Source of the DNA: Sediminibacillus halophilus
GTDB lineage: Bacteria; Bacillota; Bacilli; Bacillales; Amphibacillaceae
Direction of reading: 5' to 3'
DNA: 64,000 nucleotides
Assembly (NCBI RefSeq): GCF_900103695.1
Contig: NZ_FNHF01000002.1
Span: 186,001 to 250,000 of the forward strand
The notes below the pieces were generated by a model. The model was not told where the DNA came from. It saw nothing but the letters and a program-made list of their open reading frames with translations, and ran no database searches. This document shows, one piece after another, positions 48,558-57,118 of the stretch; position 1 is the stretch's first letter, and each line of letters opens with the position of its first letter. The position numbers were made by a program, and so were the translations under genes.

Positions 48558-49952
48558 TTATTCTATAATTTTTTTTGCAGGAGATTCTATTTTCAATCTA
48601 AAATCATAGTTGGTTTCATTTTCAAACATTGGATCCAAGTAACTTGATTGTGTATCACTAGTTGAATTAAGTTTGAAATCATGAAAAGAAGTAAATTCTT
48701 CTTCCTTCCATACCCAAAGACCTGTTTTTCCTTTTTCTTTATGAAAAACATTTCTTCTTAGAACATTTTCATGATTCGTTGAAAAGTAGTTTGCAATAAA
48801 AATGCGAGATGACCCAGCGGTTAGGATATTTCTTTCTATCACATTGTTTTTTATATCATGCTGTAATAGTAGCTGCCCTCCTGCTAGCCCTTTCGTATCA
48901 TTTCGATAGATAATGTTTTTTGTAATGGAAGAGTTTATCGTTCCTCCCCGATTTTCATCATATCCACCAATCGATATTCCTGAATAGTGGTTGTTATACA
49001 CAATGTTGTCTTTTATTTGAATCTTATCAGCATATTGTTTTGCATGCTCAGAGGTTGCCTCAATTCCGATATCACAATTATAAATAGTATTCTTATTGAT
49101 CGTTATACTTTTTCCACCATCGACGTAAATTCCACCGGCACTATATTCTTCTCCATATGCTGGATTACCGTACGAGGATATTTCATACACTTCATTATTT
49201 TTAACGATGCCATTCCGAACATAGTCAGCTTTTGGATCATTTGATATACCTTCATGACCAATTAGATCGATCCCAATATTATCATTTCTGCGAACTACGT
49301 TATTTTCAACATTAAAACCATCGATATTCCCATTAAGAACAAGTGATTCACTCCACCCGAGTTTTAAATCCTCTATTGTATTATTTATAATATGAATATC
49401 TTTCATCCGGCCAGTTCCGTATATAGCAATCCCATGGGCATTCCCATCTTCTGCATGCGTTTCTATTTTTCGTACAACATTATTTTCTAGGGTAATATGG
49501 CTGCTTGAGCCTGTTACATACATCCCTATTACAGTTCCATTCGTTAGCTTAGTAGTTAAATCCTGAATAATGAGCCCACTAATCGTGATGTGATTTTTAT
49601 TGTCTATGTTAACAAGGGACGTATCCTCTTCTAGATTCTTTACGTCCTCACCAGTAAGAACAACCTTGCCTTGATTGTAAGCCTTAAACGTGATTGGTTT
49701 TAGTTTTGTTCCACTATACCTAACAATTAGCCTTTCATTATAGATACCTTCTTTTATGTAGACAGTCGTCCCCGCTCTTGCTTCTGAAGCAGCTTTCTTT
49801 AGTGTGCGAAAAGGTTTTGATTTAGTCCCATTATTTTGATCATTTCCATTTGTCGCAACGTATATAGCCTTATCCTGTGTTGAATCTTTTGCATGAAAAG
49901 CATAAACAAGTAAAATAGCTGCTGCCAAGAGGTAAAGAATCACCTTTTTCAT
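48558..49952 (-). CDS. Secreted right-handed parallel beta-helix protein
   Basis: 464-residue exported protein of the pectate-lyase-like/NosD superfamily, probably acting on or binding a polysaccharide. An N-terminal signal (KKVILYLLAAAILLVYAFHA) precedes the DUF1565-type start IYVATNGNDQNNGTKSKPFR. Many beta-helix coils with Asn ladders follow (ITISGLIIQDL, ITLENNVVRKI, IHIINNTIEDL, ITINKNTIYNC, IQIKDNIVYNN). No clear catalytic residues can be named; PL9-like lyase or a structural role are both possible. Single gene. Confidence 0.85.
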   Translation of the reverse strand: MKKVILYLLAAAILLVYAFHAKDSTQDKAIYVATNGNDQNNGTKSKPFRTLKKAASEARAGTTVYIKEGIYNERLIVRYSGTKLKPITFKAYNQGKVVLTGEDVKNLEEDTSLVNIDNKNHITISGLIIQDLTTKLTNGTVIGMYVTGSSSHITLENNVVRKIETHAEDGNAHGIAIYGTGRMKDIHIINNTIEDLKLGWSESLVLNGNIDGFNVENNVVRRNDNIGIDLIGHEGISNDPKADYVRNGIVKNNEVYEISSYGNPAYGEEYSAGGIYVDGGKSITINKNTIYNCDIGIEATSEHAKQYADKIQIKDNIVYNNHYSGISIGGYDENRGGTINSSITKNIIYRNDTKGLAGGQLLLQHDIKNNVIERNILTAGSSRIFIANYFSTNHENVLRRNVFHKEKGKTGLWVWKEEEFTSFHDFKLNSTSDTQSSYLDPMFENETNYDFRLKIESPAKKIIE

Positions 49953-50008
49953 TTCCTCATTCCTTTATAGTAATAGTAGTTCGTAACTTTCATTTCATAC
50001 TAAAGCAT

Positions 50009-50047
50009 AAAAAAGCGGTTTAGACAATATGTCTAAACCGCTTTTTT
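50009..50047. terminator. Perfect bidirectional terminator without an obvious gene
   Basis: AAAAAAGCGGTTTAGAC, AATAT loop, GTCTAAACCGCTTTTTTA. It lies 57 bases upstream of the beta-helix gene start, with no intact gene ending at it from either side. Confidence 0.85.
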
Positions 50048-50266
50048 ATTTCTCTCTTCACCACAAAGAGAATGACATGGTAAAAACACTGCCTTTTCCA
50101 AGCAAACCTTTCTACTTCAATCGGTCCTTAGCAAAGGTCAAAGGTCAACATCTTTTTGAGGAGGGGAGTCTATTAGATTAGATGGATTCTCATTCCGCTA
50201 TTTACTTTAAAACAATCATTTCGGCATGACTTAGGATTCTCTCATTTTCCCTGAATTAATCTAAGT

Positions 50267-50369
50267 GTTGCTGCACAGTATCGGCCAAAGACGACAAAAC
50301 GATCACCCTAAATAAGTGACCGTCTCATATGACTGTTTAATTACCAGTATGGTTGTACTGTGCAGCAAT
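50267..50369. mobile_element. MITE-like inverted-repeat unit, 103 bp
   Basis: GTTGCTGCACAGTA at the left and TACTGTGCAGCAAT at the right are 13-14 bp terminal inverted repeats around non-coding sequence. A 14-base piece of the right end recurs at 46985. Target duplications are not obvious. The other parts of 50048-50603 show no gene. Confidence 0.5.
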
Positions 50370-50603
50370 TGGATCTATTGTTTATCATTTTTCTTGTTCA
50401 ACATAAGCCTCAAACGTTTAAAGATAACAAATCCCTAATTGATTAAGTATAATTACAATAAAATTTCTCATTTTTGGCGTATTTGGCAAATGGATTGTCG
50501 TCCCCTGCTAATTACAGAAAAACAATATATAAAGTATAATGAAATAACTATCCCGTTAACAGAGCTAGTTGTAATGTGCTGATAGATAGAGAGGTGTAAA
50601 GGA

Positions 50604-51617
50604 TTGACTGAAAATACTTGTGTTAGAATACCAGATGGACTATGGACTGGGCTAAAAAAACTTGGAATTAATGCTCATGATTTGGTTCAGAAAGCAAAAA
50701 TGCAGCTTACTGTGATTACTGAACCAATTGTCACAGTTGAACAATATTATGCATTATGGCAAGCGTATTCCGATACCATCGATGACATGGAAGCTGGAAT
50801 GCTGCAACTTCCGACAGTATTTGAAACAACGCATTATCCCCCACCTGTACTGGTAGCTTACCATGCCCGTAATTATCGAGACGCTCTTGAAAGAATGGCT
50901 CGCTACAAAGAAATGTGTCCTCCTGAAAAATTACGAATGATAGAAGAAGGCACAAATTGTGCAATAGAACTGGAATTCTTTGATACTGAACAAGCCGTCC
51001 CACCCCTACTTGTTGGAACTACTCTTGCTTTTTTACTGGAACTAGGACGACGAGGCACCGGCTATTCTATAAAAGCGAGATCAGTAGAATTTACACAGTC
51101 TTTTAACCAAGTACAGGCGCTTGAAGAATACTTTGGCTGCCCTATCCACATTGGAGCAGAACGCAATAGGCTAACATTGGAAAAAAGTGACCTTAATCGC
51201 CCTTTTACTTCCTACAACTCCGAATTACTAGGGATCTTAACACCAGTATTGGAGAAAACATTGGAGGAGCAGCGACATAGTCACTCCACAACGGAGATAG
51301 TTAAGTGGATTATGAAACGCAATTTAACGGGAAAACGACTCGACATACATGAAACAGCAAGTGAGCTGCGAATGAGCGAACGTACCTTACAGCGCCGGCT
51401 TACCGAAGAAAACACCAGCTTTAAGGAACTGCTAAAGGAAGCTCGCCATGAACAAGCAAGGCAGTATTTGGCTAATCCCTCTTTAGATATTAAAGAAGTG
51501 GCATTTCTAGTTGGATATAAAGATCAAAGCTCGTTTTATCGAGCCTTCCGCAGTTGGGAAGGTGAGACCCCTTTAAATTGGCGTGCTGAACATGCACTTA
51601 TAAAGGAACTACATTGA
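50604..51617 (+). CDS. AraC-family transcriptional regulator
   Basis: 337-residue regulator with an N-terminal Arabinose_bd-type ligand domain (about residues 20-200) and a C-terminal double helix-turn-helix (ETASELRMSERTLQRRLTEE, then VAFLVGYKDQSSFYRAFRSW). This is the OruR/ArgR-type architecture. Start is TTG at 50604 after GAGAGGTG. The SDR gene follows within 26 bases, so it probably controls, or is co-expressed with, that enzyme; ligand unknown. Confidence 0.9.
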   Translation: MTENTCVRIPDGLWTGLKKLGINAHDLVQKAKMQLTVITEPIVTVEQYYALWQAYSDTIDDMEAGMLQLPTVFETTHYPPPVLVAYHARNYRDALERMARYKEMCPPEKLRMIEEGTNCAIELEFFDTEQAVPPLLVGTTLAFLLELGRRGTGYSIKARSVEFTQSFNQVQALEEYFGCPIHIGAERNRLTLEKSDLNRPFTSYNSELLGILTPVLEKTLEEQRHSHSTTEIVKWIMKRNLTGKRLDIHETASELRMSERTLQRRLTEENTSFKELLKEARHEQARQYLANPSLDIKEVAFLVGYKDQSSFYRAFRSWEGETPLNWRAEHALIKELH

Positions 51618-51643
51618 TAACTAACTTAAAGGAGACACGTATC

Positions 51644-52432
51644 TTGGAATTATTACATAAAACCGCTTTAGTAACAGGCTCTACAAAAGGCATAGGTAAA
51701 GCAATAGCAAAAGAATTGGCTAAAGAGGGAGTTAATATTCTCATAAATGGACGTAATTATGAGGAGGTAGAACGAACTATCCAGGAAATCAAATCAGAAT
51801 TCCCGCTAACCTCACCTCAAAATGCTATAGCCGATATTGTGGATGTTCAACAAAGAGAGGAATTATTTAAAAGGTTCCCCAATGTAGACATTCTAGTTAA
51901 CAATATGGGAATTTACGAAATCATGCAATACGAGGATGTTACGGATGAAATATGGCAAAAATACTTTGAAACTAACGTACTGGCCGCAAATGGATTATGT
52001 AAGCATTATCTGCCAAAAATGCTGGACAATAATGATGGTCGCATCATCTTTATTGCAAGTGAAGAGGCGGTAATGCCCTCTGGACAAATGCCTCAGTATA
52101 GTATGACAAAGTCAATGTTGCTATCATTGGCAAAAAGCTTGTCTATACTAACAAAAGGAACAGAAGTTACCGTCAATACGATTTTACCTGGACCAACGCT
52201 TTCTGAAAATGTACAGGATATAATAGAGGGTATTTACATAGATGAAAACATAACCTTCTCAGAAAAAGAAAAACAATTCATGATCAATAATTTGCCCCAA
52301 TCCGAAATACAGCGATTTATCAGACCGATTGAAATAGGAAAACTAGCTGCATTCTTATGCAGTCCCTATGCATCTGCTTTTAGAGCCTCCCCAATCCGTA
52401 TGGATGGAGGAATGGTCCCTACCATTTTTTAA
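51644..52432 (+). CDS. Short-chain dehydrogenase/reductase
   Basis: NAD(P)-dependent oxidoreductase with a Rossmann fold. Cofactor loop TGSTKGIGKAIAKEL, NNMGIYE (NNAG-like with Met), catalytic Ser in IFIASEEAV and YxxxK in QYSMTKSML. I use TTG 51644 (262 residues), which has AAAGGAGA 8 bases upstream; the frame also opens at TTG 51614 overlapping the araC stop. Similar to oxidoreductases annotated as 3-oxoacyl-ACP reductase, but substrate is unknown. Confidence 0.88.
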   Translation: MELLHKTALVTGSTKGIGKAIAKELAKEGVNILINGRNYEEVERTIQEIKSEFPLTSPQNAIADIVDVQQREELFKRFPNVDILVNNMGIYEIMQYEDVTDEIWQKYFETNVLAANGLCKHYLPKMLDNNDGRIIFIASEEAVMPSGQMPQYSMTKSMLLSLAKSLSILTKGTEVTVNTILPGPTLSENVQDIIEGIYIDENITFSEKEKQFMINNLPQSEIQRFIRPIEIGKLAAFLCSPYASAFRASPIRMDGGMVPTIF

Positions 52433-52449
52433 TCAAAAGGGCAGTCAGT

Positions 52450-52761
52450 AGGGGAGCTTATTTAATTAGTTATAATTCTCGTGCAGCACTTACCCTTGAA
52501 GTAAACCTTCCGAATTTTTCTGGGCCTCTCAAAGTTTCGGCAAGGTTCGGAGCGTTTACTTTTATAAAACCTTCACCTCAAGAAGGCCTTGTATGGATTC
52601 ATTCAATGTCTTTAAAACGGTTTCGTGGTGTACCTTCTAACGCAATCCCTCCTGATGTGAGAGATGCTCATTTAATTTGTTATAATCATAAATCATTAAA
52701 CTCTTACAAAATTAAAATATGCTTGTTAATTGCTAAAATCACCATAATTCCCTCTCCGTAA
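52450..52761 (+). other. Unassigned open frame without a start codon
   Basis: About 100 codons are open and look protein-like (YLISYNSRAALTLEVNLPNF, then SGPLKVSARFGAFTFIKPSP and HSMSLKRFRGVPSNAIPPDV), but no ATG/GTG/TTG with a ribosome site begins it. Possibly a decayed gene truncated at the 5' end. I do not recognise the family. The rest of 52762-52970 shows nothing. Confidence 0.35.
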
Positions 52762-52970
52762 TCTTAAAGTGTCCATTTTTATATTTACTGGGTATAACAT
52801 TTTCCTTCTGTTGCCAACCTGCCGCATTTGAGTATTCTACATATATAGTAAAAGCGGCGGTTTGTTGGTTAAGAAGCATTCCAACAATCATTAAGTAAAT
52901 ATATAATCCCTGACTTTTTATTTTGGTTACTAGTAAATGGACTAACAACTTAGTAAAATTTAAACACTTA

Positions 52971-53005
52971 AAAAAGCCCAATAGAGTGCTCTATTGGGCT
53001 TTTTG
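52971..53005. terminator. Terminator after sigI-rsgI
   Basis: AAAAAGCCCAATAGAG and CTCTATTGGGCTTTTT with a 2-base loop; works in both directions and lies 33 bases past the rsgI stop. Confidence 0.93.
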
Positions 53006-53037
53006 CATTTCAAACATAGATAAAATATCGGAAAGGA

Positions 53038-54411
53038 TCATTCTGGTTTAGATGGCGACGAAGGCCTGTTTTCATTCTCTCCATTTTGATTTTGATTTGA
53101 ATTTATGCTCTCTTCTTGAGGTCCCGTTTCATCCTTTGAAGTAGATTTATCCTTCTTTTTCACATCATTTGCATCCGACTTTGGTTGATTCTCTAAACCT
53201 GTTTCACTTCTTGGTTGGGTTTTATCATTCGAATTTGTTTGATTGTTCTCTGTCCTCGCTTTTGATTTCGTGTTATCATTCGAATTTGTTTGACTGTTCT
53301 CCGTCTTCGCCTTTGATTTGGTGTTATCATTGGAATTAGTTTTGTCGTTCTCCGTTTCCACCTTTTGATTCGCTTCATTATTTCTGCTATTCTCATTCAC
53401 ATCCCTAGTTGAAGGGGGCTTCGAAGACCTTTTATTTTGGGATACTCCTTTTTCCGGTGTTGAACTTTTATTGCTCGGTTTTCTGTCTTTTTGTTGTCTG
53501 CCTTCATTATCAGGCGGTTCTTGCCTCTCATCAAATGCAGGTTTTTGTTCAGATTGGTCTTCTTTTGGTTGTAATGTAGATTTGGACTGATTCTGACGTG
53601 ATTCTGGATTCGATTTTGCGTTCTGTCCAGAATCCCCTTTTCCTTGGTCCGCCTCAACCGGAACCTTGTTTTCGTCTGCATTCTCCATGTCTTCTAATTG
53701 TTTAATGGATTTCTCTTTTACTTCCTCAATGTCCTGTACAAGCCCTTGACCGCGTAGGGTTTGATAATGTCTATATTTATTCATTGATATGCCTGCACGT
53801 TCGGATTGGTCGTAAAACTCCTCGGTTCCATTGAAAACCTGCACATTTGCCACAATGTTTTTACGTTGAAGTTGCGTTTCAATCACTTCTTTTAGATTAC
53901 GATCTAATGGAGGATTTGTATCTTTCGTTATTTTCACAATAGTGGTCTCAATACTTCCTTTTTCATCTGTCGTTAAGTATCCTTTGGAAACTGATTGGGA
54001 TAAGATAAGATCTACCACTCGATAAAAATTCACACCCTCCGATTCGATGGAGTCGACGATTTCTTTTCCATCGGTATTCAAAGGTAAAAGTTTTATAACA
54101 TTTAAATCCTCGTCTAAATGAACCTCAAGACTCGGGTTGATATCAATAGCAGCAATATAATTCGTTTTGGAATGATTTTGAACCCCCTTATACGCTAAAA
54201 GGGCAATAAACAAAACAGCTACCATTGCTACAGTAGATGCAATCCTTAAAGATAGATTTCGCGCCTTCGCTGTATACGTCTTCCTTTCACCCAGCATTGG
54301 TATGTCATCTTCGGTTAGTGGTATATTTCGAAACGTTCCATCATCACAGAGAAGAACATATTCGTTCTCTGTCACTTTGGTCACGACGCCCTCAATTGTA
54401 TATTTTTTCAT
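53038..54411 (-). CDS. rsgI: Anti-sigma-I factor RsgI
   Basis: Membrane anti-sigma factor that holds SigI inactive until an exterior signal arrives. From ATG 54411 it has 457 residues. The cytoplasmic RsgI_N domain (1-48, MKKYTIEGVVTKVTENEYVL) is followed by one membrane helix (about 55-75), an exterior domain with NYIAAIDINPSLEVHLDEDL, and a long hydrophilic tail from about 240. The tail contains near-repeats of NSNDNTKSKAKTENSQT. Its ATG overlaps the sigI stop (ATGA). The Asn/Ser/Lys/Gln-rich tail may reach into the cell wall. Confidence 0.93.
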   Translation of the reverse strand: MKKYTIEGVVTKVTENEYVLLCDDGTFRNIPLTEDDIPMLGERKTYTAKARNLSLRIASTVAMVAVLFIALLAYKGVQNHSKTNYIAAIDINPSLEVHLDEDLNVIKLLPLNTDGKEIVDSIESEGVNFYRVVDLILSQSVSKGYLTTDEKGSIETTIVKITKDTNPPLDRNLKEVIETQLQRKNIVANVQVFNGTEEFYDQSERAGISMNKYRHYQTLRGQGLVQDIEEVKEKSIKQLEDMENADENKVPVEADQGKGDSGQNAKSNPESRQNQSKSTLQPKEDQSEQKPAFDERQEPPDNEGRQQKDRKPSNKSSTPEKGVSQNKRSSKPPSTRDVNENSRNNEANQKVETENDKTNSNDNTKSKAKTENSQTNSNDNTKSKARTENNQTNSNDKTQPRSETGLENQPKSDANDVKKKDKSTSKDETGPQEESINSNQNQNGENENRPSSPSKPE

Positions 54412-55121
54412 TTTTTCACACTCCCAGGACCGACTTGAACAAACGTTGAAAGCCGTCTCCATTCCGGATGTAGTTGAATCATAATAATTGTAATCAAATA
54501 TTTTCGGTGTCGCTCGATTGATTTGGATCGGAACCCTGTCCTTTTGGTAAATGATGTTACAGGAAATACCCTTTTATTAACTAATTCGTCTACTAAATCG
54601 ACATGTTGCATAAATTCAGCAGCCATTCCCATGACTTTAATACGCGTTTTGCGTTGTTTCGGGCTATGGCTCTCTAGCTGCTCAAATGAAATGTTAAACT
54701 TGCTTAATTTTTGATCGAGTTCTAAAATTTCTTCTACAAGAGCTGAAGTATTAGTTGATTGCTGGTACGATTCTAATGAAGCTTTCAATTCGGCATTATC
54801 ATGCTCTAATTGATAATTATCTGAAGCAGGGTGTAAATGGCGCTTTTCTTTTCGGAAGTAATCAATGATATCCCGTTGAATTAAAAGGTACACATAGTTT
54901 AAAAAGGCACGCCCTTTATCGAACTCGAACGTATCTATAGCACGATTAAAGGCAATTAGTCCAATACTAGTCTCATCACTGCTCCAAGTTACATACTTTT
55001 TACATACATGGCTGACAGCATTCAGAATATAGGGCTCATAATGACGAATTAATCGTTCTCTTTCTAATTCATTTCCGTTTTTAATTTCTAACAGGATCTC
55101 TTTAAGTTGTAAATTCCCCAT
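54408..55121 (-). CDS. sigI: RNA polymerase sigma factor SigI
   Basis: Alternative sigma factor (237 residues) that in B. subtilis answers heat and cell-wall stress and works with WalRK on autolysin genes. Region 2 text AFNRAIDTFEFDKGRAFLNY and VYLLIQRDIIDYFRKEKR is clear; the C-terminal helix-turn-helix is TKRTGFRSKSIERHRKYLIT. Ribosome site GGAGGG. It is translationally coupled to rsgI; the upstream terminator at 55198-55238 separates it from the DUF5667 gene, so it likely has its own promoter too. Confidence 0.95.
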   Translation of the reverse strand: MGNLQLKEILLEIKNGNELERERLIRHYEPYILNAVSHVCKKYVTWSSDETSIGLIAFNRAIDTFEFDKGRAFLNYVYLLIQRDIIDYFRKEKRHLHPASDNYQLEHDNAELKASLESYQQSTNTSALVEEILELDQKLSKFNISFEQLESHSPKQRKTRIKVMGMAAEFMQHVDLVDELVNKRVFPVTSFTKRTGFRSKSIERHRKYLITIIMIQLHPEWRRLSTFVQVGPGSVKK

Positions 55122-55197
55122 AATGTCCCTCCATATAGAACCTATTGAAATTAAAAAGTTCTCTGCTCAATATATCGGAGGAAAAGGCTATTTAATA

Positions 55198-55238
55198 AAG
55201 GATAGTAACCATTACAAAATATGGTTACTATCCTTTTT
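55198..55238. terminator. Terminator between the DUF5667 gene and sigI
   Basis: AAAGGATAGTAACC and GGTTACTATCCTTTTT form a 13-bp stem, 18 bases past the DUF5667 gene stop. Confidence 0.85.
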
Positions 55239-55255
55239 AGTTTCTGCCTCAGTTG

Positions 55256-56080
55256 TTATGGTCTGCCTGATGCTCTTCCCTGTTGCTCTGAAGCTTTCTC
55301 TTGCGCTTTTTCTTGTTTCTCTTGTGCCTTTTCTTGTTGCGCTTGAGCTTTCTCTTGTGCTTTTTCTTGTTGCGCTTGAGCTTTCTCTTGTGCTTTTTCT
55401 TGTTGCGCTTGAGCTTTCTCTTGTGCTTTTTCTTGTTTCTCTTGAGCTTTCTCTTGTGCTTTTTCTTGTTTCTCTTGTGCTTTCTCTTGTGCTTTTTCTT
55501 GTTTCTCTTGAGCCTTCTCTTGTTCTTTCTCTTGTGTCTCTTCTTGAGCTTCCTCTTGTGCTACTTCTTGGGCTTCTTCAGCTTTCTTTCGGGCTGCTAG
55601 GTAATTTTGCTCGGCCTTTTGTTGATTCTCTAAGGCCTTCGCAATGCCTGCCTTTGCTTCTTCCGGAAGATCTTCACGCTCTAAAAGGGCTCTTAGGTTT
55701 TCTGAACGCTTTTGACTGTTTTCAACTAATGTTTCTTCTACTGTAGATATGTCTTCTCCATTTTCTTTTGCTGCCTCCATATCCTCTTCAGCCTGTTTCA
55801 CATGTTCTTCGTAATCTTCCAGTAACTCTTCTGCGTTTGCTTCATCACCTTTATCAAGGGACACTTCCGCTTCATTTAAACGATCATCGGCATATTCATC
55901 TTGAAGAAGTGCCTTTTCACTATTTTCTTCAGTTAGCTCATATTCTGCTTCCTCTATTACACGAGAAGTATCATAGAGTTCAGAATTTGGATCGACAGCT
56001 GTTTCATCTTCAGCTGCATAAACATTCCCTGCAAATAATAAAAGCAAGCCTAACGTACTAGATACGATTGTTTTCTTCAT
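55256..56080 (-). CDS. Exported DUF5667-type coiled-coil protein with KAQEKQ repeats
   Basis: 274-residue protein from ATG 56080 (AAAAGGTGG upstream). The signal peptide ends VYA-AED near residue 24. The helical DUF5667-like domain (about 30-160) has SRVIEEAEYELTEENSEKAL and alternating acidic/basic heptads. The last 90 residues are low-complexity KAQEKQEKAQEKAQAQQ repeats, encoded in part by three exact 33-bp units. Probably a cell-surface stalk. It sits between a lipoprotein gene and sigI, a position that suggests membership of the SigI stress regulon. Confidence 0.75.
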   Translation of the reverse strand: MKKTIVSSTLGLLLLFAGNVYAAEDETAVDPNSELYDTSRVIEEAEYELTEENSEKALLQDEYADDRLNEAEVSLDKGDEANAEELLEDYEEHVKQAEEDMEAAKENGEDISTVEETLVENSQKRSENLRALLEREDLPEEAKAGIAKALENQQKAEQNYLAARKKAEEAQEVAQEEAQEETQEKEQEKAQEKQEKAQEKAQEKQEKAQEKAQEKQEKAQEKAQAQQEKAQEKAQAQQEKAQEKAQAQQEKAQEKQEKAQEKASEQQGRASGRP

Positions 56081-56099
56081 TGTTATTCCACCTTTTTTC

Positions 56100-56597
56100 T
56101 TAATAAAATTGTACATTCTTTTTAAATTCCTCTATCACCGCTTGATTTTTTTCATATTCTTCAAAAGGAGTCATAAAAATTAAAATTCCTGTTTGTTCAT
56201 CTCCGCTATCCAAATAAATGTCTGTCCGAACACTTTCTTTTCGATTCGATTTTAAGGAAAGATATTTCTCATTTTCCTCAATTGCCTCGGTATTTCCAAA
56301 CGATGATTTCAATTCATTTTTGATTTCATCTAATGATTTTTCATCTGATACAAGTGTCAAAATGGCCTTCACATTATCATTCTGAAACAAAATATTTTCT
56401 TCGCCATCGTTACTTGGGCTGTCGTGCTTTGACCACCCTGATGTTTCAGTAACCTTCACTGTTTCGCTTTCATATAGATAGTTCTTTTCTTCCTGTTCTT
56501 GTTCGGTGCTTTCTTGAGCGTTTCCACCATTTTGGCAAGCTCCCAATACCAGTAAAAACATTAAAAATAATAACATTAAGCCAATCCTGGATTTCAT
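56100..56597 (-). CDS. Small lipoprotein of unknown function
   Basis: 165-residue protein with lipoprotein signal (LMFLLVLGACQNGG, Cys21), an acidic linker and a domain of about 110 residues (SETVKVTETSGWSKHDSPSN to the end FKKNVQFY). It resembles PsbP/DUF1795-type lipoproteins in layout, but I cannot assign it. It is 19 bases upstream of the DUF5667 gene, so the two are co-transcribed. Confidence 0.72.
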   Translation of the reverse strand: MKSRIGLMLLFLMFLLVLGACQNGGNAQESTEQEQEEKNYLYESETVKVTETSGWSKHDSPSNDGEENILFQNDNVKAILTLVSDEKSLDEIKNELKSSFGNTEAIEENEKYLSLKSNRKESVRTDIYLDSGDEQTGILIFMTPFEEYEKNQAVIEEFKKNVQFY

Positions 56598-57003
56598 CCT
56601 ATCACCCCCGTCCTTATCCTTTAGACACTAGTTAGAAGAGAGTTTTAAAGCATTGTTTTCGACGGTAGCTGGCTGGCGTAGAAAAATTCCCTTAGCCCCT
56701 TTAGCTTTGCGTCATCATTTTTCAATGATTTTGCCTTTCTCTCTATTCACTTATCTATACGTAACGCTTGTTTGAAATTTTGGGGGGATGAAGAAATTTT
56801 CTGGCGGATGTGTGCCACCCTTTTTGAAAAGGACAATCTTGGACATATATTCTTTTTTATTCGACTAATGATAAATTCTTAATCTTATGTTCAGGAATCT
56901 AGGAAACCAAACACTCCTAAAAAATACTTCTTTACTTGTTGCTTAGTATGCGTCGATAACAAAATATAATAGTCTCTCTACAACCTTCTTATAGAGCAAT
57001 GCC
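56598..57003. other. Intergenic region with no gene
   Basis: AT-rich, no supported coding sequence. It contains the candidate SigI promoter at 56757-56792 on the minus strand. Confidence 0.6.
56757..56792 (-). promoter_or_regulatory. Candidate SigI-type promoter
   Basis: Minus strand ATCCCCCCAAAATTTC, then CGTTACGTA about 15-20 bases on. B. subtilis SigI promoters have a C-rich -35 followed by A, and a -10 with CGWA. It lies about 165 bases upstream of the lipoprotein gene. Confidence 0.45.
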
Positions 57004-57043
57004 AAAAAAAATAGTGGATAATATCAATCATATTATCCACTAC
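57004..57043 (-). terminator. Terminator after hom
   Basis: TAGTGGATAATAT and ATATTATCCACTA perfect 13-bp stem, then TTTTTTTT on the minus strand. Confidence 0.93.
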
Positions 57044-57118
57044 CCAAGAGCTTTTTCATTATTTTATACTTACTTTCGCCTGGTAAAGTCAATGTTATAA
57101 ATGCCAATAAACAACCAC

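Noticed and set aside
52739-52981. 80-codon minus-strand open frame
   Set aside because: Its start lies inside the rsgI terminator stem and it has no ribosome site.
55290-55545. Regular 33-bp repeats suggesting a CRISPR array
   Set aside because: Units are contiguous without spacers and in frame with a coding sequence of low-complexity peptide.
55123-55746. Long plus-strand open frame of repeated Leu/Val/Phe segments, like a multi-helix membrane protein
   Set aside because: It is the antisense of the Lys/Gln/Glu-rich repeats of the DUF5667 gene, whose codons read as hydrophobic residues on the other strand; no ribosome site.
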